From UBA4582 sp964228885 (GTDB taxonomy: Bacteria; Pseudomonadota; Gammaproteobacteria; Pseudomonadales; Azotimanducaceae), in assembly GCA_964228885.1 (NCBI GenBank), contig CAXRCG010000188.1, forward strand, positions 1 to 23,819: a stretch of DNA of 23,819 nucleotides, read 5' to 3'. Below the pieces are notes generated by a model. The model was not told the DNA's origin. It saw only the letters and a program-made list of their open reading frames with translations, and searched no databases. The position numbers and the translations under genes were made by a program. Positions 16,673-23,675 of this stretch are shown here, in pieces. Within the stretch, counting starts at the first letter, position 1, and every line of letters starts with the position of its first letter.

Positions 16673-17952
16673 ATGAGTCTTATTCCCCGGTATACAGATA
16701 CTTCGTGCTTTCAGTGCTGGTTATCTCCTATGTATTGAGTTTTATAGATCGTCAATTGATGACAATTTTGCTGGAACCGATCAAGGCGGAATTTGGTGCT
16801 TCTGATACCGCGATGGGTTTTTTAACGGGATTTGCATTTGCCGTGTTTTATGCGGTGCTGGGTATTCCAGTGGCGCGCCTAGCTGATAGATGGTCTAGGC
16901 GGAATGTGCTGGCAATTTCCATGGTGATCTGGAGCGCGATGACAGCGGCTTGTGGAATGGCTAGTACCTTCTGGCAGATGGCTGTACTTCGAGTCGGGGT
17001 TGGTGTTGGTGAGGCAGGCGGAACGCCGCCTTCACATTCTCTGATTTCTTCTTATTTTCCACAGCAGGAACGATCTACAGCTATGGGTATTTATGGTAGT
17101 GGGTCGCAGATCGGCGTGCTGATTGGTATGTTTGGCGGCGCTGTTATCGCGGAGACGATGGGCTGGCGCTGGGCGTTTTTCATCTTCGGGCTACCTGGTG
17201 TATTGATTGGCTTACTGGTGTTCGTCGTGGTCAAGGAACCGCCAAAACTTGCGGCCCCAGTATCGAGTTCAATGATGTCTGATGTGATGAAACTTTGGCA
17301 AACACCTGCTTTTGCAATCATCTCGTTTGCAACAGCATTTACTGCGCTGGCCGGGTATGGCATGGGTACATGGTTTCCAAGTTTTCTGATTCGTATTCAC
17401 GGATTGACGCTAACCGAGGCCGGTTTGACGCTAGGTATCGTCGGTACGCTCGGAGCACTGATTGGCGCGGTGAGCGGTGGAATATTATGTGATCGCCTGA
17501 CAAAATTCGACGCGCGATGGCAGCTCCGCGTGCCTTCGATTGGTGCTGGATTGTCCGTGATTTTCCTTGGCCTTTTCCTGATATGGCCTGAGAGTCAGCA
17601 GTGGCATCTGGGTGAATATCGCGTGCCTGTTGCGGTTGTTTTTCTTTTTTTCGGTGGCGTAGTTTCCTCTTTCTGGATTGGACCGACTTACGCTGCTATT
17701 CAAACTTTGACCCCGAGTCATTTGAGGTCGCAGGCATCGGCCCTGCTATTACTACTACTAAATCTTATCGGTATGGGTTTAGGCCCGCTCGTAGTCGGTG
17801 CACTGAGCGACCTATTAGCCCCCGCGCTGGGTGTGCAGTCTATTCGTTATGCGATGGTGATCAGTTTGGTGACTGTATTAGTGGGGTCAACGCTTTATTG
17901 GATGGGTGGCAACCAGTACCGGCAAGCGGTAGATAAAGGAGATAAGAATTGA
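16669..17952 (+). CDS. MFS transporter, spinster-like
   Basis: A 427-aa major facilitator with about 12 predicted hydrophobic segments. After the first helix comes SFIDRQLMTILLEPIK, typical of spinster-family MFS proteins of proteobacteria. The cytoplasmic motif A appears as ARLADRWSRRNV (about 69-80) and motif C-like glycines follow in LRVGVGVGEAGGTPPSHSL. It sits in the inner membrane. Spinster-type transporters often neighbour steroid or aromatic degradation genes, and import of a steroid or export of a toxic intermediate are both possible; the sequence does not decide. Its ATG overlaps the mini-ORF stop, and its TGA overlaps the TTG of the next gene. Confidence 0.85.
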   Translation: MNESYSPVYRYFVLSVLVISYVLSFIDRQLMTILLEPIKAEFGASDTAMGFLTGFAFAVFYAVLGIPVARLADRWSRRNVLAISMVIWSAMTAACGMASTFWQMAVLRVGVGVGEAGGTPPSHSLISSYFPQQERSTAMGIYGSGSQIGVLIGMFGGAVIAETMGWRWAFFIFGLPGVLIGLLVFVVVKEPPKLAAPVSSSMMSDVMKLWQTPAFAIISFATAFTALAGYGMGTWFPSFLIRIHGLTLTEAGLTLGIVGTLGALIGAVSGGILCDRLTKFDARWQLRVPSIGAGLSVIFLGLFLIWPESQQWHLGEYRVPVAVVFLFFGGVVSSFWIGPTYAAIQTLTPSHLRSQASALLLLLLNLIGMGLGPLVVGALSDLLAPALGVQSIRYAMVISLVTVLVGSTLYWMGGNQYRQAVDKGDKN

Positions 17953-18836
17953 AATTAGGTGCAGTTTATCCTCATCAGGAGATTGGGTCTGATCCGGCGG
18001 TGATTCGCGATTGGGCGCAGACCGCTGAAGGTCTCGGTTTTTCCCACATCGTTGCTTATGATCATGTACTGGGTGCAGCCAATTGCGAGCGTGAGACCGC
18101 GCTGTATGGTCCTTATGATGAAAGAGATGCCTTTCATGAGCCGATGGTGTTGTTTGGTTTTCTTGCAGCCTGTACTAAAACGATTGAGTTTGCGACGGGG
18201 ATTCTCATTTTGCCGCAGCGACAGACTGCTCTGTTGGCCAAACAAATCACTCAGCTTGACTTGCTATCGAAAGGTCGGATGCGCCTTGGCGTAGGCACCG
18301 GCTGGAATTTTGTCGAGTATGAATCTCTAAATGAAGAATTTCAGTCGCGCGGTAAGCGCATGACCGAACAGGTACAAGTGTTGCGCGAGCTCTGGTCCGC
18401 GCCCGTTGTAGATTACCAGGGAGAGTTTCATCGTATTGATCGGGCCGGGCTGAACCCGTTACCTGGTCGCGACATCCCAGTATGGTTTGGTGGCTTCAGC
18501 GATGTCGCTTTTAGGCGTGCCGCTCGAATCGGTGACGGAATTATTCTTGGAGGAAGTCAAAACGCGAATGTACGCGCTGCTGCGCGTGTTCGTCAATTTG
18601 TCGAAGCAGAAGCGCGTAATGTTGAGGCTTTCGGTATAGAAGCATTTATTAACTTTCAGGACGGTGAAGATGTTTGGCGCAAGTACGCTCAAGAGTGGCG
18701 TGACTTGAACGCGAGCTATGTCTCAATCCGCGCAACTGAACTCAAAGGTGTTGGCTCAGGGTTGGATTCGCCAGCAGCGCATATCGAGGCGCTGAAAACT
18801 TTTTGGCATGCGGTCAATGATTTACAGGGTAATTAA
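17949..18836 (+). CDS. LLM-class flavin (F420/FMN) oxidoreductase
   Basis: A 295-aa luciferase-like monooxygenase-family TIM barrel. It begins MKLGAVYPHQEIG, has AYDHVLG near residues 37-43, ATGILILPQRQTALLAKQ (about 82-99), GRMRLGVGTGWN (cofactor region, about 111-122) and PVWFGGFSDVAFRRAARIGD (about 176-195). The start is TTG at 17949, overlapping the transporter stop, with AAAGGAG seven bases upstream; no ATG is nearby and the N-terminal strand begins at once, so TTG is convincing. Such enzymes are often labelled F420-dependent, but FMN use is equally possible outside actinobacteria. The substrate is unknown; it could be an oxygenating step on a steroid or side product. Confidence 0.8.
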   Translation: MKLGAVYPHQEIGSDPAVIRDWAQTAEGLGFSHIVAYDHVLGAANCERETALYGPYDERDAFHEPMVLFGFLAACTKTIEFATGILILPQRQTALLAKQITQLDLLSKGRMRLGVGTGWNFVEYESLNEEFQSRGKRMTEQVQVLRELWSAPVVDYQGEFHRIDRAGLNPLPGRDIPVWFGGFSDVAFRRAARIGDGIILGGSQNANVRAAARVRQFVEAEARNVEAFGIEAFINFQDGEDVWRKYAQEWRDLNASYVSIRATELKGVGSGLDSPAAHIEALKTFWHAVNDLQGN

Positions 18837-18838
18837 AC

Positions 18839-19939
18839 ATGAAACTTGTATTGAAGGTAATATTTGGCTTGGTCATGTTCCTTGCTCTTGGTGTTGGCGT
18901 GTTACTCATTCCAGCGGTACAAACCTATCTGGTCGTGCTGAATCTACCAGCTTTTCCTGAGTGGCCCTCGCCAAAAACTTCATTAGTTAGTGAGGACAAA
19001 GGCGAAATCTATTTTGCAACAGAAAGCCCATTTGATCTCGAAATTATTTTTTCTGGAAGTGGGGGCACTCCAACGACGGGACTAGGCTATCTGACGTTTC
19101 CAGAAGACATTATTGACACTGAACCTTTGCCGGCGATGGTAGTTTTGCCCGGTAGTGGTGGAATCAAGTTAGGGCGGGAACATGAGTATGCGGCTTTCCT
19201 TAACGGCGAAGGTATCGCCGCGTTTGTCGTAGAATACTACGCAGCGAGAGGCTTGTCTGAGGAGACAAACTATTTGCTTCGAACAGGATCGGTCACAGAG
19301 TTCGATTTGATTACTGATGCTTACGCCGCACTTGTTTTACTTTCAACGCACCCGAGAATAGACGGAAACAGAGTAGGCGTTGTTGGGTTTTCCTATGGTG
19401 GTATGGCGGCTCGACTCTTAATGGATGAACGGATTCATCAAGCGATAGCACCAGGTCACCCAGGATTCGCTGCGCATATTGATATATATGGTCCGTGCTT
19501 CCAGAAACTTGGCACAGAAAAAACAAATGGCGCACCATTGTTGACCTTGCGAGGAACAAATGATGCTTCCAATGACCTTGCAGCTTGCGTGACCAGAGAA
19601 TCAGAGTTACGTGATCTGGGTGTTGAGGTCACTGCGGTACTATATGAAGGCGCGGGACATGCGTGGGAAAATACTCAGCAACAATTTTTTAGTGAAAACT
19701 CACCCTATCTTCAGGGCTGCGAGTGGCATTACGACGAAGTGGGTGTGCCCTGGGTGGACGGTGAGTTACTTTTGTCTTATTCACCAAATGCATCGCGGGC
19801 AGAGCGAATAGCAGCACGACTGCGGATGGGTTCACAATTGGGTGACTGCGTTAAAAACGGTTATCTGATCGGCAGGGACGAGAAAACTAGAAATCAGGCA
19901 TACCTGGATGCAGCCGAATTTTTACACGCGCATCTTTAG
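18839..19939 (+). CDS. Membrane-anchored dienelactone-hydrolase-like alpha/beta hydrolase
   Basis: A 366-aa alpha/beta-hydrolase with an N-terminal hydrophobic segment (about 4-34) that looks like an uncleaved anchor or signal; I see no clear signal-peptidase site. The catalytic set is Ser185 in GFSYGG, an Asp in RGTNDASND (Asp242 or Asp246) and His274 in GAGHAW. The oxyanion strand is VVLPGSGG (101-108). Four cysteines (220, 250, 294, 337), an even number in the catalytic domain, fit a periplasmic protein with disulfides, but this is inference. Ester, lactone or thioester substrates are possible. It is the last gene of the plus-strand run, 2 bases after the LLM stop. No clear terminator follows it in the 111 bases before the convergent pseudogene. 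Confidence 0.78.
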   Translation: MKLVLKVIFGLVMFLALGVGVLLIPAVQTYLVVLNLPAFPEWPSPKTSLVSEDKGEIYFATESPFDLEIIFSGSGGTPTTGLGYLTFPEDIIDTEPLPAMVVLPGSGGIKLGREHEYAAFLNGEGIAAFVVEYYAARGLSEETNYLLRTGSVTEFDLITDAYAALVLLSTHPRIDGNRVGVVGFSYGGMAARLLMDERIHQAIAPGHPGFAAHIDIYGPCFQKLGTEKTNGAPLLTLRGTNDASNDLAACVTRESELRDLGVEVTAVLYEGAGHAWENTQQQFFSENSPYLQGCEWHYDEVGVPWVDGELLLSYSPNASRAERIAARLRMGSQLGDCVKNGYLIGRDEKTRNQAYLDAAEFLHAHL

Positions 19940-20050
19940 CATTATCGCGGGGTCGCCGGTGTAAGAGAATAGGGTTTATCTGGACTGACCTTCGTGTCTT
20001 TGCTTTCGAACGACAGTATAGTCCGCACCACCAGAGCTGCCTCGAGAAGA

Positions 20051-20893
20051 TCAAGGGCTGATGGTTTCAAGTGCCTTTGCCAATGGCTCGAGGATCTCCA
20101 CTTTGTAGGGGTTACGCAGACTAAATATCACCGTGTTTACGCCAGCCTCGCCAAGGGCGGCAGCGATAGAGGCGCTCTCGTTTGGTGCCTGATCCGCTGG
20201 AAGTGCAATTTGCACAGAGCATTCGATTTCATTAATGTCTCTTCCAACAGTCTGACAGTGAGCCTTCAGAATGTTGTGTTTGGCGGTAAATTGCTCAGGC
20301 GACGCAAACGGCAGATTCCAGTGGTCAGCATACATGGCAACAATTCTAAGGGTTCGCTTTTCGCCACCCCCTCCAATAACAATGGGAGGGCCACCCGGTT
20401 GCAGGCCCTTCGGTTCACATCGGGCATTGTTAAGCTGGAAATGCTCGCCAGCGAAGGATGTATACTCCTGAGTCAGCATTGACCTGACAACCTGCACGCT
20501 CTCTTAAAACCGGTCCATGCGTTGTTTCATCGGTAAGAGGTCGATTCCGTAAGCATGGCTTTCGCCCTGATGCCAACCCGCACCTAACCCGAGATTCAGA
20601 CGTCCATTGGAAATAATATCCAGGCTGGTGGCCATGTTTGCGATCAATGTGGGGTGCCGGTACGGCGTACCTTGCACCATGCAACCCACGCGAATGCGTT
20701 TTGTATGTGCGGCGAGTCCGGTCAGCGTGACCCAGGACTCAAGACAAGTGCCGTTCTCGTCTCCGACCAATGGGTAGAAATGATCGAAATTCCAGCAACC
20801 TGTGAACGCTTCAATATCATCGACAGCTGTCCAGATATCGAGCATGCTTTGCCAACTACAGTGTTGAGGCGGCGTTTTAATGTCGAATTGCAT
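20051..20893 (-). pseudogene. LLM-class oxidoreductase (Rv1855c-like) gene interrupted by an in-frame stop
   Basis: Two consecutive minus-strand open segments in the same frame encode one LLM-family protein. The first 129 residues run from ATG 20893 through WNFDHFYPLVGDENG, TKRIRVGCMVQGTPYRHP and GRLNLGLGAGWHQGESHAYG to QRMDRF. A TAA at 20506-20504 follows, and the same frame continues with ESVQVVRSM, CEPKGLQPGGPPIVIGGGGE and a normal C-terminus for about 280 codons in all. Relatives usually have an acidic residue where the stop is, so a single base change (for example GAA to TAA) explains it. There is no frameshift. It is either a recent pseudogene or a sequencing error. GAGAGA precedes the ATG. 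It is convergent with the steroid operon. Confidence 0.8.
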
Positions 20894-21019
20894 ATGGGTT
20901 CTCTCTCATTACAAGAATTCGAACTGCAGGATTGAAAAGATTTTAACCTTGTGGCCGTTTGTTGTGAATCACTTTGAAAGACCATACGCTATCGCGGATG
21001 GTAATGCGTGTAAAATAGC

Positions 21020-21040
21020 GAAAAAGCATCTTAGCTTTTC
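21020..21040 (-). terminator. Weak hairpin downstream of the TrmB-like gene
   Basis: Read on the minus strand, AAAAGC-taagat-GCTTTTT forms a 6-base stem with a T-rich end about 55 bases past the TrmB-like stop. The stem is AT-rich, so it may be a weak intrinsic terminator or nothing. Confidence 0.3.
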
Positions 21041-21094
21041 TCTCTAACCCGCGCAGACGAGTGTTCTGGCCTCGCTTGCAGGCGATCGCTGTGT

Positions 21095-21748
21095 TTAGGA
21101 CAATCTGCAATTCAAGCGCCAGAGTTCCTGACCATCATTGTGGTACTTTCTCTCGAAAGCTGTAACACAGGGTTCAGGATGATATCGGGTGACGATAGGG
21201 TGCATGCCAACGATCAAGAGTGACCGCGCAAACTCGGTGATATAGATATCCCAGTTCGTTCTGACTTCCAGATTACCACCGAGATCAACCAGTGCCGGGA
21301 AAGCAGGTGATCCATACCAGCGATTGTTGAGCTGGGAAGACTTAGGATATGGGTTCGGAAAGAGCAGGCAGTGTTTTTTTGGTTTCCATGCCGCATTGAT
21401 TGCCAGCCTCCAAAAATCATTAACATCTGCGCGCACTAGGCGGTAATTATCCGTTGGACTGGGCTCTGTGTTCTTATTGAGCCGGGTCTCTGACTTATCC
21501 AGACCGATGATGACAGCCTCAGGATTGTTCCTCGCCAACCATCGGGTGCTCTCTCCATCACCGCAACAGGAGTCGAGGATAAGGTCCCCTGATCGCGTGG
21601 AAAGCCATGATTGCGTTGCTTCAAAAGTCTTGAGAGTATGATCGGCAATAGGTTTCAGCCATGCATTGTCGAGGTGTTTCAGCACCGTTCTTTCAAGCTG
21701 TTCATGTGGTGCCTGCTGTGTTGTGATGATGCGTCGGACGTCGGACAT
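21095..21748 (-). CDS. TrmB-like SAM-dependent methyltransferase (atypical tRNA m7G methyltransferase relative)
   Basis: A 217-aa class I methyltransferase of the TrmB family. Motif I is LILDSCCGDGES (56-67), followed by GLDKSETRL (82-90), ADVNDFW (107-113) and LLFPNPYPK (128-136). Canonical TrmB makes N7-methylguanosine 46 in tRNA. Here two hallmarks differ: the PDPW motif is PNPY, and the basic KxRHxKRR run is replaced by SSQLNNRWYG (137-146). So the fold is clear, but a normal tRNA substrate is uncertain; it may be a paralogue with another target. ATG 21748 is near the start of the GST gene on the other strand, with only 35 bases between them. Confidence 0.7.
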   Translation of the reverse strand: MSDVRRIITTQQAPHEQLERTVLKHLDNAWLKPIADHTLKTFEATQSWLSTRSGDLILDSCCGDGESTRWLARNNPEAVIIGLDKSETRLNKNTEPSPTDNYRLVRADVNDFWRLAINAAWKPKKHCLLFPNPYPKSSQLNNRWYGSPAFPALVDLGGNLEVRTNWDIYITEFARSLLIVGMHPIVTRYHPEPCVTAFERKYHNDGQELWRLNCRLS

Positions 21749-21783
21749 TGTTGTTTTCGAATCAGGATCTGGAAGCGTTCATT

Positions 21784-22539
21784 ATGCTTAAAATTTACGG
21801 AGTACCCAACTCCCAGCCTGTAAGGGCAGTCGTATGGGTTTGTCTGATTAAGCGACTGCCTTTTGAATTTCTCATGACCAGTCAAAATGTGACAGCCAAG
21901 CAATCGGAGTATTTAGCGAATGTGAATCCGAGAGGAACGATTCCAGCGATCGATGATGATGGTTTTGTCCTTTGGGAAAGTAATGCAATATTGATCTATC
22001 TCGCTGAAAAATATGGCTGGACGGATATTTGGCCTGATGAGCTGACCGCAAGAGCGCGGATAAATCAATACCTTCACTTTCATCATCGTAATACGCGAGA
22101 ATTGGTCGCTGTTTGGAGCCGGACGCTGTGGCCTTCGCTTTTTAATGTCACTGACCCCGACGAAGGTTGGCTGAGCAGAAATACATTTCCAGGTTTGAAA
22201 AATAACGATGAGGTTGTTAGAAACACCCTAGATATTGTTGATGGCATGTTAGCGGCAGACACTTTTCTAGCAGGTCCGACGATAACTATTGCCGATATTT
22301 GTGCCTATGAGGAGCTGGGACAAAATCAGGCGAAGTACGCAAATTGTATCGACTATGCGAACTACAAAAACATTCAGCGTTGGTTTCTGGAAATGGAGAA
22401 GTTGCCACGCCATGCAGAAGCCCACGCAATATGGTTACTGCTGGGTGATTTGAATGAAATTACCGGGGGAATGAAAACAGTCGCCCAAGCTAACAAAGAA
22501 GCCGGAAGGATTTGGACAAGTACTGCAGGGACGGGTTGA
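21784..22539 (+). CDS. Glutathione S-transferase family protein
   Basis: A 251-aa GST. The N-terminal thioredoxin-fold domain begins MLKIYGVPNSQPVRAV, with Ser10 a candidate catalytic Ser of the theta/beta-like type; NPRGTIPAIDDDGFVLWES (48-66) holds the glutathione site cis-Pro and Glu65-Ser66. The C-terminal helical domain carries TIADICAYEE, the usual N-capping box. I use ATG 21784, 8 bases after GGAAG, instead of the in-frame TTG at 21748, because the family starts right there. It may detoxify electrophiles or act as a maleylacetoacetate isomerase-like enzyme; no link to the steroid genes is evident. An unusual tail of about 25 residues follows the last helix. Confidence 0.85.
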   Translation: MLKIYGVPNSQPVRAVVWVCLIKRLPFEFLMTSQNVTAKQSEYLANVNPRGTIPAIDDDGFVLWESNAILIYLAEKYGWTDIWPDELTARARINQYLHFHHRNTRELVAVWSRTLWPSLFNVTDPDEGWLSRNTFPGLKNNDEVVRNTLDIVDGMLAADTFLAGPTITIADICAYEELGQNQAKYANCIDYANYKNIQRWFLEMEKLPRHAEAHAIWLLLGDLNEITGGMKTVAQANKEAGRIWTSTAGTG

Positions 22540-22554
22540 AAGTAATCGCTAGCG

Positions 22555-22584
22555 CTTGACCTTGTTGTGTGCGGTCAAGGTTTT
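22555..22584 (+). terminator. Hairpin after the GST gene
   Basis: CTTGACC (22555-22561) and GGTCAAG (22573-22579) form a perfect 7-base stem with an 11-base loop, followed by GTTTT. It lies 16 bases past the GST stop, as expected for an intrinsic terminator, though the T run is short. Confidence 0.5.
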
Positions 22585-22599
22585 CGAGTGAGACCCGGT

Positions 22600-22643
22600 T
22601 TTAGCCCTACCTGCAGCGTCATAACTCTGCAGGTAGGGCTAAA
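22600..22643. terminator. Perfect 17-base inverted repeat between convergent genes
   Basis: Arms 22600-22616 and 22627-22643 are exact reverse complements (TTTAGCCCTACCTGCAG and its complement) with a 10-base loop. It lies between the convergent GST and peroxiredoxin genes, 33 bases past the end of the latter. The A/T ends of the stem could serve as a poor T tract in either direction, so a bidirectional terminator is the simplest reading. There is no unpaired T run, so a protein-binding site or a repeated extragenic element is also possible. Confidence 0.6.
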
Positions 22644-22675
22644 GTCCATGGGTATTGGATCGTTGTTTCGTCTTA

Positions 22676-23326
22676 TTAGGGCAGTTTGGTTTTACGTAAA
22701 TACGGCAACACTGCATCAAAGCTGCCAAACTTAGCCTTTGCGTCTTCATCGCTGACAGTCGGTGGAATAATCACGTCTTCGCCTGCAGCCCAATTCACGG
22801 GTGTAGCGATACCGTGCGCCGATGAGGTTTGTAGCGCATCAAGTGCGCGTAATATTTCGCCAAAATTTCGCCCAACTGACATCGGATAAGTCATTGATAG
22901 TTTCAATTGTTTGTCCGGGCCAATGATGAAGACAGACCTCACAGTTGCGCTATCGGCAGGTGTTCTTCCATCTGGCATGTAGGCCTCGGCAGGTAACATA
23001 TCAAAGGCTTTGGAAACCTCTAGTCCCTCGTCTGCTACGATTGGAAATCCAGCGCTGGCGCCTGATACTTGTTCGATATCCTGCTTCCACTTTTTATGGT
23101 CTTCAACGCCGTCGACAGACACGCCCATGACCTTGGTTCCGCGTTTCTCCCATTCCTCTGCCAGCTGCGCTACTGCGCCGAACTCCGTAGTGCAAACCGG
23201 CGTGAAGTCTTTAGGGTGAGAGAACAGTATTGCCCAGTTATCACCAATCCAATCGTGGAACTTAATGGTGCCCTGATCCGTTTCAGCGGTGAAATCCGGT
23301 ACAGTGTCATTGATACGCAAAGCCAT
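22676..23326 (-). CDS. 1-Cys peroxiredoxin (Prx6 type)
   Basis: A 216-aa peroxiredoxin that reduces hydrogen peroxide and organic hydroperoxides. The active site is SHPKDFTPVCTTEFG (36-50) with peroxidatic Cys45. It is the only cysteine in the protein, so this is a 1-Cys enzyme that needs an outside thiol. The long C-terminal domain (VNWAAGEDVIIPPTVSDEDA) is typical of Prx6. The frame is open to 23380, but the ATG at 23326 has GGAG upstream and begins the conserved MALRINDTVPDF. A role against oxidants from oxygenase activity is conceivable but is not shown by the sequence. It is convergent with the GST. Confidence 0.92.
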   Translation of the reverse strand: MALRINDTVPDFTAETDQGTIKFHDWIGDNWAILFSHPKDFTPVCTTEFGAVAQLAEEWEKRGTKVMGVSVDGVEDHKKWKQDIEQVSGASAGFPIVADEGLEVSKAFDMLPAEAYMPDGRTPADSATVRSVFIIGPDKQLKLSMTYPMSVGRNFGEILRALDALQTSSAHGIATPVNWAAGEDVIIPPTVSDEDAKAKFGSFDAVLPYLRKTKLP

Positions 23327-23675
23327 GTGAAAATTCTCCAGTAGATGATGAATAGTGAAGTCTTCCCTCTTATTGAGCATGTTGCAAGTATCAATCCAAG
23401 ATTGTGCTTTGTCTATCTAGTCTGTGGGGCCTAGAGCCCATATACTAATGAAATCGAAGAAAGTGCAAAACAAGGCGTCGAGTTGGCTATCGTAACCAAA
23501 AATAGAATGAATTTAGTACCTCTCGTCTAGCAAACGGTTGTCGTCTATGTGCCACGGATAAAAGACTTATCTTCGATGCTAAGTACAAGTTTATCAAAAA
23601 GTAGCATGAAGGATTCGGTGCTCAGCTAGACCGGAAGCGAGTCGATGTTGTTTGAATTGGTGTTGGAGAAAAGCA
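23327..23675. other. Divergent intergenic region upstream of the peroxiredoxin and PhyH genes
   Basis: About 350 bases without a recognisable gene, between two divergent genes, so it should hold both promoters. A GGGC-CTAGA-GCCC palindrome (23427-23439) sits directly before TATACT (23441-23446), a good plus-strand -10 match, but the expected -35 position is poor. I saw no OxyR-type or other named operator and no small ORF of interest. GGAG at 23665-23668 serves the PhyH gene. Confidence 0.4.

Noticed and set aside
19994..20482. 162-aa plus-strand open frame
   Set aside because: It is the antisense of the C-terminal half of the interrupted LLM gene, whose family motifs are clear on the minus strand.
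21748..21783. TTG-initiated extension of the GST and overlap with the TrmB-like start
   Set aside because: The 12 extra residues are not GST-like and ATG 21784 has a well-placed GGAAG.
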